Under the pieces are notes generated by a model. That model was not told where the DNA came from. It did not search any database and worked only from the letters and a program-made list of their open reading frames with translations. The position numbers and the translations under genes were made by a program. This document shows, in pieces, positions 34,901 to 45,860 of a stretch of DNA of 64,000 nt. Every line of letters starts with the position of its first letter. Position 1 is the first letter of the stretch. Origin of the DNA: Mucidula mucida (Eukaryota; Basidiomycota; Agaricomycetes; Agaricales; Physalacriaceae); NCBI GenBank assembly GCA_015501055.1, contig JADNYV010000032.1:239338-303337 (forward strand), read 5' to 3'.

Positions 34901-35037
34901 ACGATTGAAATTGACAACTGATCTATCACACCTTTCCTTGCTCGACAAAGATCGCAGGAACGAGGCAGTCGCGTGAGACGTGCACGCTTTGTCGATTTCT
35001 CTCCTTTCGAGTTTTCTCCAGGTTCAGAAAGGACCAT
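31999..35037 (-). CDS. Zn2Cys6 fungal transcription factor with incomplete zinc cluster (T1)
   Basis: Starts MVLSEPGENSKG, then the zinc cluster SCDLCRARKVHC is assembled from exon 1, a 6-nt microexon (34870-34875) and the next exon (NSNDTPDNVCTVQCTHVQ). Only five of six cluster cysteines are found: the CxxC pair is reduced because about six residues are missing relative to its paralogue T2. A linker helix follows (LESLEKRLAKLEEAFRR). The fungal-specific middle homology region contains LHRPTFQQAID, FGGPVLLVCALGARFSDDPR, ACYNAGAHVF and HYIRVLIHRPFIP, and the gene ends in a Ser/Thr-rich tail (stop 31999). Roughly 750 residues, many introns, exact splicing of the middle not worked out. It diverges from the Old Yellow Enzyme gene with about 400 bp between. 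Confidence 0.72.
34870..34875 (-). other. 6-nt microexon in the zinc cluster of T1
   Basis: Coding strand TTCATT, preceded by ...GGGCCAG and followed by GTATGT. It joins AAA-G to GC-AAC, giving K-V-H-C-N and the canonical C-x2-C-x6-C spacing. The paralogue T2 has the matching 6-nt exon TTCGCT at 39312-39317 in the same phase. Confidence 0.65.
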
Positions 35038-35439
35038 ATCGCACTCAGCAGACTGGTGCAACGAATACGCAGCGCTTGGACGAATCAGGGAAACGCAGCC
35101 CTGACTGCCGATCAAGAATTTAGTAGCGTGGTCACGTAGTTAGGTTTCTTTTCCTTTTCAACTCTCAGTAAAACTAATAGCTCACATAACTGCACGACAT
35201 CTCCCTGCAATCATAATTGACGCCACGTTTCGATGACTCGATCTCGCGTATCACTGTACAATCCGACCCTGCTAACAAATAACGATCGTGTCATCCAGCG
35301 AGAGAAAGCGCACGAAGGGTCCCCAGTCGACTCATGCTGCCTCACATCGGAGCCGACTCCTGTTCTGTCCATCCTATAAATACTGGACCAAATAGCAGGA
35401 GAATGGCATCTATCCGAACTTCCATCAAGTCCAAAAACC
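35038..35439. promoter_or_regulatory. Divergent promoter region of T1 and the Old Yellow Enzyme gene
   Basis: About 400 bp. A TATA element (CTATAAATA, 35374-35382) lies about 66 bp before the plus-strand ATG. No gene in between. Confidence 0.6.
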
Positions 35440-37083
35440 ATGTCTTCCCTTATGCCCTACCTCGATGGCGCGTACCAATTCTTCCCACTGAATGAACCAC
35501 CCGTTGGTACATTCGTTCCCAACGTAAGTTTATACGATTTTCACATGTGTGCTCTCCGTTTACGCCGGAGACGCGTTTAGAAGGACGAATCTGTTCCAAA
35601 ATTGTTCCAGCCTCTCACTATTCGTGGGGTGACGTTCAAGAACCGTATGTTCGTGGTATGTATGAACGTGTGCCCTCGCCGACATTGACTTATCCCTGTG
35701 TTCCCGCATAGTCTCCCATGGGGATGTGCAGTTCCAAGGAAGGGCATATGACTGACTGGCATCTCGTTCATCTCGGCGTGAGTGGCCTTAACACTAGAAC
35801 TCTATGAAGCTTCTCAATACATGCACTAGGGTTTTGCGACTAGAGGTATCGGTGGGATTTGCACCGAAGGCCTGGCCGTTCTCCCCGAAGGACGCGTGAC
35901 GCCGAATGATGCGGTACGTCTCTTTCAATTTTGAAAGAACTGACATCAGCTCATCTTAGGCATTGTGCAGGGCATCTGGAGTGATGACCATATCCCGATG
36001 TTGAAGCGCATCGTGGATTTCTGTCACGGCCAGGAGACCTTGATTGGTGCTCAACTGGGACATGGTGGCCGAAAGGTAAAAAGTGATTGCTTGCAGAAAA
36101 AAGGCGTTACTGAGTGACTTACAACAGTCTGGTTCTTTACCTCCATGGCTAGCCAAGATCGCGGGAAAGAATGTTGCTTCTGTAGAAGAGGGCGAATGGC
36201 CGTATACTGGTGCGTTTTCACGTCTATTTTGGGTTTCTAGCTGACAAGTCGCAAGTTTATGGGCCGTGCGATTTGAGATTCAACGAGGAACACAACCTAC
36301 CGAAAGAAATGACTGTAGATGACATGAGCCGCGTCGAAGATGCCTACGTAGCAGCCATTCAACGCTGCAAAAAGATTGGATTTGATTTCATCGAGATTCA
36401 TGCGGCCCACGGTTATCTGCTTACTTCCTTTCTTTCGCCTTTCTCAAATCGCAGGACGGACGAGTATGGTGGCCAGCCCCTTGAGAACCGGTTCCGTTTC
36501 CCCCTTCGTCTTCTCAAACGCTGTCGCGAGGTCTGGGAAAAGCCAATGTTTGTGCGCATTAGCGCCACGGAGTGGGGTGATGGTTCTGAGTGCGCGAATG
36601 ATGGTAGTTGGAAGTACTGGGGCATCGAGCAGAGTATCCTCTTTGCGGGAGAGATGAAGAAAATCGGTGTCGATCTTGTTGACTGTTCTGCTGGCGGAAA
36701 TAATTCGAAGCAGTATATTCTCCCCAGCATCGAAGGTTATCAGGTCAGTGACATTCATACTCTTCCACTATCGTTGATGCTTGAATTGTACAGGTCCCAT
36801 ACGCGGAAGCAATCAAGAAGGCGCATCCGGACCTCTACGTTGCGGCTGTCGGGAAGATCATCAGCCCAGCAGTCGCCGAGGCAATCATCGCGAACGGTCA
36901 AGCCGATGTGGTCTTCTTGGCACGGATTCTGTTGCAGAACCCCCATTGGCCCATCTTCGCTGCGAAGGAACTTACAGGCAGACTTGCAGCGAAAACTACT
37001 AATCAGGTTCGTGGAGCGTGTTCTGTTAGAACGCGAATTGACTTGGTTCTACTGTGCTTTAGTATGAAGGTTGGATTGGATAA
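35440..37083 (+). CDS. NADH:flavin oxidoreductase, Old Yellow Enzyme family (YqjM-like)
   Basis: The first exon encodes MSSLMPYLDGAYQFF and the last encodes YEGWIG (stop 37081-37083), about 400 residues in eight or nine exons. FMN-binding and active-site blocks are visible: LFQPLTIRGVTFKNR, SPMGMCSS, IGAQLGHGGRK, DFIEIHAAHGYLLTSFLSP with the His pair, RRTDEYGGQPLENRFRFP, VRISATEW and AVGKIISPAVAEAII. This TIM-barrel flavoenzyme reduces activated C=C bonds of enals, enones and some nitro compounds using NAD(P)H. The SPM motif and HxxH arrangement fit the thermophilic-like/YqjM branch. Regulation by the divergent Zn2Cys6 factor is plausible but inferred from position only. Confidence 0.92.
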
Positions 37084-37423
37084 CACTAGCGTTGCGCAGC
37101 CAGTAGTCAGATATATAGCGAATAGAGCGAATCATCGTGTTGGATAAAGATGCCTAAACAGACGTCAACAAGTTTTGCTTCGTTTCCGCCATGTCAAGCT
37201 TGTTCGGTTGCTGCTAATGTACTTCCCATCAGCTGGAGATCGTCTTCGTATTGCCGTTGTACGCCTATACGTTGAAAAATCAGTACCCCATCTGTCTAAC
37301 TCAACGCGCAGGCTCTATGTGCTTTGCAACATAAACCAGAAGGACAGGCTATTGAATGTTCGTTCATTCCACTTTTTCGATTCGATTCTTATATAACGTA
37401 GCCTATGCCCTCGACTTGAAAGC
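37084..37423. other. Intergenic
   Basis: About 340 bp between the flavoenzyme and the next gene. Nothing recognised. Confidence 0.5.
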
Positions 37424-38095
37424 ATGGGCGCGGGGGACGAAGATCAACAGTCAAAGGATTGGCGTGCTTTGGCGTTATCGCTGGAGGAACAGCTACGCGA
37501 CCTCCGCGCGGACGACTTGCAGCGCGAGAAACCCAAACGCGGAAAGCAGCCTCGAGCGTCCTCACCGCCGCCTGCGTTGCTCCCACCACCTCCCCCTACA
37601 TCCGATCTTCCGTGCATCCTTGAGCGCGCGCTTACGGCCTCACTTTCCTCGTCTTCCAAACTTGACACGCTCAGGACGCGTTTGGTACCTGACATGGCGT
37701 TTGCCCTCGTTGACGGTATATTATACCCTGCCCTGAAGGCCTTTCTTAAGCTCAGCGTGGACGCGTTAAAGTTTACCGCCGATAGTTCAGACTCACGTCC
37801 AGCTCTCCTTTGTCTTGTTCAGCGCGCGCTCTCCCTGGTCGGTGCAGACGCGCGCAGAGAAATTGGGCTCGCGGCTATCACAGCGCTGACAGATAATCAA
37901 GAGGCGGATTACCTTGCGAGAAAGGACGCATTCTGGTATCTCTGCACGGTCATATCTCTTTGTGATGTAGGGCAGCGTGGTGCAGAGGCTCTCTGTAAGA
38001 TGCTTGAACAGGGGGAAGGTCTGTCGGTGATTGAGAGGGAGATGGTTGAGGGTATTCTTGAACGTGTCTGGCTGTCGATGGATGATGAGCATTAG
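37424..38095 (+). CDS. Hypothetical helical protein, single exon
   Basis: An uninterrupted 223-codon frame beginning MGAGDEDQQSKDWRALALSLEEQLRDL. The first 60 residues are charged with a coiled-coil-like start and a Pro-rich stretch (PPPALLPPPPPTSD). The remainder is predicted mostly helical, with repeated Leu/Ala spacing (LVPDMAFALVDGILYPAL, ALLCLVQRALSLVGADARRE). I do not recognise the family. Length, an ATG and codon usage similar to its neighbours support a real gene; no function is proposed. Confidence 0.6.
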   Translation: MGAGDEDQQSKDWRALALSLEEQLRDLRADDLQREKPKRGKQPRASSPPPALLPPPPPTSDLPCILERALTASLSSSSKLDTLRTRLVPDMAFALVDGILYPALKAFLKLSVDALKFTADSSDSRPALLCLVQRALSLVGADARREIGLAAITALTDNQEADYLARKDAFWYLCTVISLCDVGQRGAEALCKMLEQGEGLSVIEREMVEGILERVWLSMDDEH

Positions 38096-39132
38096 GCAAG
38101 TCGGCCTCATGATTTTATCGCGTCAGCGTGATATCAGGGTATATAGAAGACGAGCAGTCGACGTTGGCGCTGATCGACAGCGTCAATCATGTCAATCATA
38201 TACGAAAGCTGCACGTTGGACTTTCAATCTTCTTCAGGTGCTCAATACAGTCCTACGGTTCCTCGTCCAATTTGACATCCGACATCTCGCCATCCGGAGC
38301 TTAACATGCGGTCGCTTCGCCATCTATCACTTACCCTTGCTACCCGATGCTGTTGATGTATACGTCCGCAGGCTGGATTGCCGCTGGATTCTTCCAAGAT
38401 CACGAACCCTCGTATTCATTAATTGTAGACGACCTTCTCTCATGATTCTTCGCGGATTGCCTTTTGTCTTGGTACGTATAGGTTGATTCCTGGGTTGTTT
38501 CGAGCTCCAAGATTAGAGGTGGCAAGATCTGCTTGACGCCTTTGCGGAATACTGTGATTTTCTTTCAGGTTCCGCCTCTAGAATGGTCTCCATCCTGTTC
38601 GATAAAGCCGAAGAATTAACACGTCCCAGCGGCTGATACAGACCTCAAGTGGACTCCTTTCTGAGCTTCATACTAGCTGTCAGTGTTTGGATCAACATGA
38701 TTGCAACGAATGATGTTCCAGAACTCTAATGGCACGTTCTACTATTGTCGGCACGTTTAGCGAGGCTTTATGTTTCCGGGAATTAAAGACATTTTAAAAT
38801 GACCAACTCGTCCGCGGTTGTAAGCTTGCTTTCCGGCCATTATCTCCGCGTACCGGTGAGTCAAGTGATTCCAAAGCGTGCTATTGCCAGCGAAGTCTGC
38901 GCCGTACAAGTTGTCTGTACGACTAACTTCCGCTTGTTGAATGCATGAGCGAGTTGGTGCCGACTTACGTACGTCACATTTTGGGCTGAATCAAATGTGC
39001 CCCTGACTTTCGGACCTCTATCATTGCCAGTAGGCATGTCGCAGACTTGCTCCCATCCTCTGCCACCACCAACGTCCAGACCTTTTCTGTCCAGTACTCG
39101 CAACGACATCGCGCTCCATCCAGCTGCCCACA
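38096..39132. other. Intergenic, no gene recognised
   Basis: About 1 kb. A plus-strand frame of 151 codons (38031-38486) overlaps the 3' end of the preceding gene and has no recognisable features. Confidence 0.5.
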
Positions 39133-42100
39133 ATGGCGTCGCGGCACGACCGGTCTGCATCCAAAAAGCGCCGCCTCACGCGTGCGTGTGATATGGTATG
39201 TGCTCGTTGTTGAGCGTGATTTGTTCGCTGATGTCCCACTCAGTGCAAGAGGAAGAAAAGTACGTTTACACATCGACTATTAAACCTGAAGCTGATCCGA
39301 ATGCGCTCTAGTTCGCTGTATGGAGCCGTCCCGTCCATCAACAATTGACTGGTGCTAATTGTCTTGTAAAATCCAAAGGCGATGGCGTCGAAATGCCCGG
39401 AAACCAGTGCACGAACTGTTTGAACTCGAAAGTACATTGTACGCACGTGGAGGTGCTGAGGGTGCGTCGATTTGCTCGCCGCGACGCGTTTGACTGACGG
39501 AATCCGCAGAATCTCGGTACAGCGAAAGGGTCAGCTCGCCCAGTGCCGTCCCCCCTTGACAATCACTAAAGTGTTGATTAGATACGTTGAGAGTCTGGAG
39601 CGGCGACTGCAAAAGCTCACACAACTCTTCAAGAAGGTCCTCACCATTTCTGTGTTCGCTATAGCTACTGACACATCGTATAGCTGCTTCCTGAAGTCGA
39701 TATTGACCAAGAACTGGACGACACTGAGGACAGCATCGACGAGGAGAACGAGCGGACCACAGCGAAGGACGAAGAGACATCCATACTGCTCAGCTATGCC
39801 GTTAATCGCACCCTCAACTTTGCCCCACAAAGACAACGTTACTTTGGTAAATCCAAGTGCGTATTTCGACTTCATCGATGGACTCGCGAATGATACCTCC
39901 GATCATAGTGCCTTATTCCTTATCCAGGCGGTAGCTGCTCAAAGGGCGCATTACCTTGGTAAACACCCGTCTTTGAATCCCTCCTTCTCTCTCAAGCAGG
40001 GCGAGCACTGGGCTGCACGGCCGGTGAGTAACGCTTTTTTTGTCTTTCATCCACTCTCAGTCGATTCAGTGGTACAACCCGCGACATCGATATCCGACGC
40101 AGGAATATGAATTCCCCGAAGAGGACTTGCTAAAGGCCCTCATCGACGCCTACTTTGAACATGAGAATTGCTTCCTTCCGCTCCTCCATCGCCCCATGTT
40201 TGAGAAAGCACTCCAAGACCAAGTACATTATCACGACGAGATGTTTGGCGGGACAGTTCTCATGGTGTGCGCTCTCGGTGCGAGGTGGGTCGATGATCGC
40301 CGGGTCTTCACCGAGGGCGTGGATATGGCTGGATGGTCATACTTTGATCAGATATCTCTTCCGCCGCCGCCAGATGGTCCCGTGTCTCTCGGGGAAATGC
40401 AGATGTATTGTGTGAGTATGCAGGATCTGCACATCCGCCTTCTTAACGCTTCCTTCTGCAGTTATATATAACTTATCACCAACTTATACCGACCGCAAGG
40501 ACCATGTGGATTTATTTGGGTACTGCTTTTCGGCTCATCCAAGATGCAGGGATGCATATGCGGAGTCCAAACCCGCCAAACGCGCAGGACGAGCTTTGGA
40601 AGCGGGTGTTCTGGTATGTGTGAATTTTGCTTCTCTTCGCTGAGAATGATGTTCCCACGTCTTAAGGTGTCTCATGTTCTTGGATATATCTTACGCGTCT
40701 GTTTTTGGACATACGCCGACACTAAATTATGAGATGTCAGTGTACTTCGAGAACTCTGTAAAAAAAAATCGACTAACGGGCTTTAGGTTCGATATTGACT
40801 ATCCAATAGAATGCGACGATGAGTATTGGGAGAATGATGCTTTCGCTCAACCAAAAGACACACCCTCATCAATCTCATTTTTTGTTCAGCTGATGAAGCT
40901 CATGCAAATATTGTCCTACATTCTACGCGTCACCGTGAGCCTCTCGTCACATTTCTTCCTTTAAAAGACTGAAAACAACTGGTTAGTACGCTGTCAGACG
41001 TCCGTTGCATGTCTTTACAGCCAACCGCCTACCTGAAGCCCAAATCCTCGCTGGGTTTGATTCTTCTTTGAATGAATGGCAAGCGGCGCTTCCTGATAGC
41101 TGTTTGTGCACTGTATTCCATCAATCGGAGCGAACAAGTCTAATCTCTTATAGTGCGTTGGGACCCACGTCGCAGGGAAGAGAGCTTCTTCCGACAGTCT
41201 GCATTCCTCCATATCACGATGTACTATGTGCAGATACAGGCACATCGACCGTATATTCCCGGACCAGATCAAAAACATAGCGTCATGCCATCGTTGGCCA
41301 TCTGTTCAAATGCGGCGCTGTCATGTATGCGGATCGTCGAAACTCAGAAATACAGAGGATATATTGAGAATGTGCACATTCTTGTACGTCGGTTTATTCA
41401 AGGCAAGAGAGGTAGAGACTCATATGTCCAATTCTAGGCATATCTATATCCTGCTGCGATGATCCTTCTCCTACGTGCTTGGAGCGTCCCAGTGGGAGAT
41501 ACTCTACCAAGCGCCACGCAGGAGATGAAGTTTGTTCAAGTCTGCCTTGACATGTTCAAACGATGTCAGAAGCGACCGTAGGTGTCTTCCTTCAAGAATA
41601 TAACTGTCTCTAATAGAAGTCTAGAAACGCGCCACCTGCTTTTATCTTCTGGTAAGACCTCTTGCCTTGAGGCGCTCGATCCACTTGAACATCTGTTACA
41701 GGGATATTCTCACTGGGTTGATGACCGATGATACCTCGCCCCGTCCCATATCTCCTACGAAAATGACTGGCAGACCGAAAGATTACCAGCAACCTGAGGA
41801 ATTGAATGAATTCCCACCGTATACCCATCCTCTACAACCGCAGCAGCCAACTCACCAGAATTCTGTCTATGCTGTTCCTGTCAACAACGTCTTTAGTCCC
41901 GAGCCTGTAGTGCATTCGTACGTGCCTTATAATATCCCCGATGGCACGAATTTTGTGGTGCAACAGAACGCGACTGTCACCTCGTACGCCCCGCCTGCGT
42001 ATGGAGCTTACTATCAAGAACAAGTTTCGTGTTTTGCTTCTCGTGTGAACGTGGATTAACATCTCAGCAGTATTCAGTGCCTCCGGTGTCACAGCAGCCA

Positions 42101-42308
42101 TATCCCCATGGTCATACTGAACCACAGAATACGCATGTTGACGGGTTTACTACCGCGCCCCCGGGAGGGTATCCCCCACAGGGGATGTGGGAGTCATTGC
42201 ATCCAGCCTAGTAAATCCATCAGCTCATTTTGTAGTATCATTTTTTACTGACGACATAGTGACAGCTATGGCGGCGGGGACTTTAACTTTTATGGGACTG
42301 GAGTATGA
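39133..42308 (+). CDS. Zn2Cys6 fungal transcription factor (T2)
   Basis: Exons begin 39133-39195, 39244-39259, a 6-nt microexon at 39312-39317, then 39379 onward. Spliced, they give a complete cluster: RACDMCKRKKIRCDG, GNQCTNCLNSKVHCTHVEV, with all six cysteines. A linker and coiled coil follow (YVESLERRLQKLTQLFKK). The middle homology region has EDLLKALIDAYFEHENCFLPLLHRP, FGGTVLMVCALGARWVDDRR, LIQDAGMHMRSPNPPNA and HRPYIPGPDQ. The C-terminal part is Pro/Gln-rich. The last intron begins near 42211 and the final exon encodes YGGGDFNFYGTGV, stop 42306-42308. Roughly 800 residues. It is a paralogue of T1 and shares its intron positions. DNA-binding regulator in the nucleus; targets unknown. Confidence 0.85.
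39312..39317 (+). other. 6-nt microexon in the zinc cluster of T2
   Basis: TTCGCT between GCGCTCTAG and GTATGG. It joins AAA-A to GC-GAT to give K-I-R-C-D-G. Without it the invariant Arg-Cys of the cluster is lost and the frame does not close. Confidence 0.75.
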
Positions 42309-42580
42309 TTCGTTTTGTTGCGCTTTGAGCTTTGTACTTAGATCAGGACACTGTTTGTAACTAGCATTACTTTGTAGATTCAATTAGCATGAGCTTGTCT
42401 TGTTGTCAAAATACCATGTCTTGTACACGGCTGTAAGATGGTTGCCACCGGGCAAGGTTGGGGCAAGGCCTTGCTGAGTACTTGAGTGCCTGCCGGCTGA
42501 GGCAGACCTCGGAGAAGCGGACCGAGGCTTGATTTTCAACCCCCATCACCAGAATCCTTCCCTTTCCTCTCTCTCCAGTC

Positions 42581-43536
42581 ATGGTAAAGATAGAATATGT
42601 TCTCTTTGATATGGATGGCGCGTCGTCTAATAAGTATCGGGTCCTTTCGTTGACCATCGTTTTGCGTATAGGTCTTATGATCGATTCGGAAAAGATCTAC
42701 TCGGATGTTACCAGTTCGCCTCTATCTCTGCTTGATAAATACATACATTCAGTGCATTTCTAGACGCCATTCTCAGCAAATACGGAAAGGAGATGACTTG
42801 GGATATGAAAGCCGGTTGCATGGGAAAACGTATGTACCGGTCCTCCTCGTCGATTCAATTGGTTGAACATGAACGCGTACGCCTTGCAGCTGAACGAGAG
42901 GCCGCTCTCCATTTACTCTCATTCTTCCCAAACATTTCCCTCACACTTGAAGAGTACCTCGTAGAACGAAATAGATTGCAAGATGAAGCGTGGCCTACAG
43001 TCCCTCTCCTCCCCGGCGTCGAAAAACTAATCACCCATCTCAAGAAACACGAGATTCCCATAGCAGTCGCCACGGGCTCTCGCCGGCGGAACTATGACAT
43101 GAAGACTGGTCACCTCGGTCACGTCTTTGAATTGTTCGAAGGACGCGTTGTATGTGGAGATGACGATCTCGCTGGAGTGCGAGGAAAGCCACATCCCGAT
43201 ATATTTTTGACCGCTGCTGCTCTTTTGGGTCGCGGGGTGGGCCCTATACAAGGCGACCTGTCTTCCAATTACGTCGCTGAACGTGCTCGGGGACTCGTCT
43301 TTGAAGACGGGCTCCCGGGGATGCAAGCTGGCAAGCGAGCCGGGATGAAGGGTATGTCCCTCTCACGATTGTATTTCGCGATGCCATTTGAGTTTGATGA
43401 TGATTCAGTTGTTTGGGTCCCTGATAGTAATTTGCTGGATGTCGCTTATGACGGGGAGGAGATTGCAGACCAGATCCTGAAGTCGATAGAGGACTTCGTA
43501 CCAGAAGCGTGGGGTCTCCCGCCATATGACGAGTGA
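42581..43536 (+). CDS. HAD-superfamily phosphatase (GS1/DOG-like)
   Basis: Starts MVKIEYVLFDMDG, the catalytic DxD motif I, which continues after intron 1 as LMIDSEKIYSDVT. Then come AILSKYGKEMTWDMKAGCMGK, a helical cap, VPLLPGVEKLITHLKKHEIPIAVATGS (motif II Thr/Ser), GKPHPDIFLTAA (motif III Lys) and FEDGLPGMQAGKRAGM (motif IV acidic residues). It ends EAWGLPPYDE. The family includes pseudouridine-5'-phosphatase and 2-deoxyglucose-6-phosphatase. Intron 1 (42618-42671) has a GC donor (GATG then GCGCGT) and an AG acceptor; no GT choice preserves DMDGLMIDSE. Confidence 0.87.
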
Positions 43537-43908
43537 TGTCCATTAGGGGTATGACCCTTGTTGAAATCATGCAGCGTGATGGGTCCACGTCTTTCAACTT
43601 TCAAGGATCTACAGCTGGCACCGCCATATTCGACCAGGGATTGAAAGGCTTTCAAGGATTCACTCTTTTTGGTTTACGCTCTACGATTTTCTCACTGTAA
43701 CCAAGACAAAAATGGCCGACAACGTCTTCTTCATCCAGGTATACACTTTCAAGGTGGGCGATGCTCGATGTCTGACTCTTACCGTACAATTGTCGTTGTG
43801 TTTCAACGCTCACTCATAGGAATGCGCAGTGTGTTCCACTTGACCGCCACGTTTCGAACTGACTATAAAATGGCCACTCAAACCACAGATTCATCATTCT
43901 AACTTGCG
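43537..43908 (+). promoter_or_regulatory. Upstream region of hydrolase copy C, conserved promoter with TATA at 43863
   Basis: From about 43740 to 43908 the sequence matches the upstream regions of copies A and B, including GGAATGCGCAGTG and CTATAAAAT (43863-43871). A small insertion lies between the two elements. The promoter looks better preserved than the gene behind it. Confidence 0.6.
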
Positions 43909-45860
43909 ATGCTCTTTTTCGCCGTTCTTCTTCCACCATCGTCTCTGCATGGCCTTTCCTTTGAAGCGCGATGACAGTTCACTTCTCACGTCCGAAATTG
44001 ATGACTTTATTCAAAGCATCCTGACCGAGTGGGGCTCTCCCGCCGGTGTCTCTGTCGCGGCTGTCCTTATGAATGAGGATGGCAGCTGGACCGTCGACAC
44101 TAAAGGTTACGGTAACGCAACGTCCGGCGGCTCATTCATCGATGACGACACCATGTTTTGTATTGGTTCTAATTCAAAGGTATTGTTCAGCTTGTTCTGG
44201 TGTTTTGCATGGTGACAGACTCTTTTACATCTATTTCTACTGGACTTTTACTTTCTAACGAATCTCTTGAGCCTTCTCTCACGACTGCGACTAACTGGCT
44301 TCTATATTTCCTGACTTGTGGGAGTTAATGGATGACTATGCTACCGCACAAAGCACAATGGTAGATTTGTTCAGCCATCGCACTGGGCTTCCGCGCCATG
44401 ATTTTTTGTATTCGCTGGATACTACTATCGAAGATATGGTAAGTTGTTCTATCGCTTTTGCGCCTTAGAATGTTCTCTCTTATATCTAACCTTCTAGATG
44501 AGAGAAACCAAGTATCTAAAGCCATCCCTCGAATTCCGTGACTCGTTCCAGTATAACAATATGATGTACGCGATCATGTCGTACCTTCCTACCACCCTCC
44601 TTCCTTCGAAGATTCCCTTTGCGCAATATGTCAAGCAGAATATCTTCAAACCTCTTGGACTAAGTGCAACTTACTCGCCGGCTGTTGCTTCGCAAGGGCA
44701 TCTCCTAGCTCGAGGAATTGGGAGAGACGGACAGAACCTGACTGAAAACATATTTGACATGGGTACGCCGAGGACTGGTCCGGAAACGTAACGGAAGATG
44801 GGAACGGTATGTACCTCACGTTTTTCATGCCAGGCTGATAATCAAATCTACTATCATAACCAATGTCCGGCGCAGGTGGCATCATCATGAACGCCAAAGA
44901 TGCTGCTACTTGGCTCCAAACCCTGCTTCTCCAAGGAGCGAACCCGACAACCGGCGAACAAATCATTCCGGCTGAAGCGGTGGCGCACATATCGACTGGG
45001 GTCAGCGACAGGGTATGTTGTCGGTTGATCTTACAATGCATTGCGCCTCATTCATTACAGTACTCCTTTGCTGTATGGCGCCAGTCAGGAAGTGGGCACC
45101 TATCAAGGCTATCGTACGTTGTTGTTGCTTTATCGGGAGATGTTTAGCGGCTGACCGACGTCTGATAGCCTTTAGGAGACGTTACCGGCTTCCACTTAGC
45201 CATCGCCGTCCGCCAATCTGGGTGTTGCAGTCTTCAGCAAACGATGTCTATGGCCCGTACTTCATCCAGGTCATCAAATACCGCATCATGGACAAAACTT
45301 CTCGGGTTGAACTGGAATAGCGTGTAAGCAGATTTTGTTCCAAGTACTTGCGGCTGACCTCGACTCGCAGTTACAAAGCAAAAATGTAGTGGACGCGTAT
45401 ACCGCATCGCTTGCCACAGTTACACCAACGCCTGCCGACCCTTTACGCAGACCTCGCTGGCACGCACAGCAATGGCGGCTTACGGGAACATCGACCTTTG
45501 CTATGCCTCCGCATGTTAAGATATTCTCGCTACTCTTCCCAACGTCGTTGGCGAACTACCGACTCTTGGAACAAGCTCATGTTCAGCTGCAACACCTTTG
45601 ACGGCGATGTTTGGAACCTCACAGTGCTGGATAGTCGGGTAAGTCAGCCACTGCTCTCAAGATGTAATGGCATTCAACGCGCTCACTGCTGTATAATAGC
45701 CGACGGCTGGGCAACGGACTGGTGAGTATTGGAGCTGGCAGTCAGGGGAGTTTCACGGCTCAGTTCGCTCTGGCTTTGGAATCCGCGGTGGTTTCTCGGG
45801 TGCGACACGGGGGACACCGTTGAAGGTGCCAGCGAGGTTTGGTTTGAGAAGAGCGTCTAA
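43909..45860 (+). pseudogene. Decayed serine hydrolase, class C beta-lactamase-like (copy C)
   Basis: Homologous to copies A and B along its whole length, with the same intron positions, but broken several times. A deletion in the signal-peptide region puts the ATG at 43909 out of frame with the mature domain. A one-base loss near 44290 leads to an in-frame TAA. A deletion near 44770 shifts frame again before GNVTEDG. The exon that carries the HEG motif in copy B (near 45175) has lost that motif. SNSK (about 44170) and the tyrosine motif region remain. The C-terminal exon (45708-45860) is present and ends EVWFEKSV. Divergence from A and B is much larger than that between A and B. I consider it non-functional; I have not tried to restore a reading frame. 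Confidence 0.82.

Noticed and set aside
38031..38486. 151-codon plus-strand ORF
   Set aside because: Starts inside the 3' end of the gene at 37424 in another frame; composition unlike neighbouring proteins.
43709..43850. Possible small spliced peptide ending ECAVCST before hydrolase copy C
   Set aside because: I considered a mating-pheromone precursor, but the end is not a CaaX motif and the region is the conserved hydrolase promoter.
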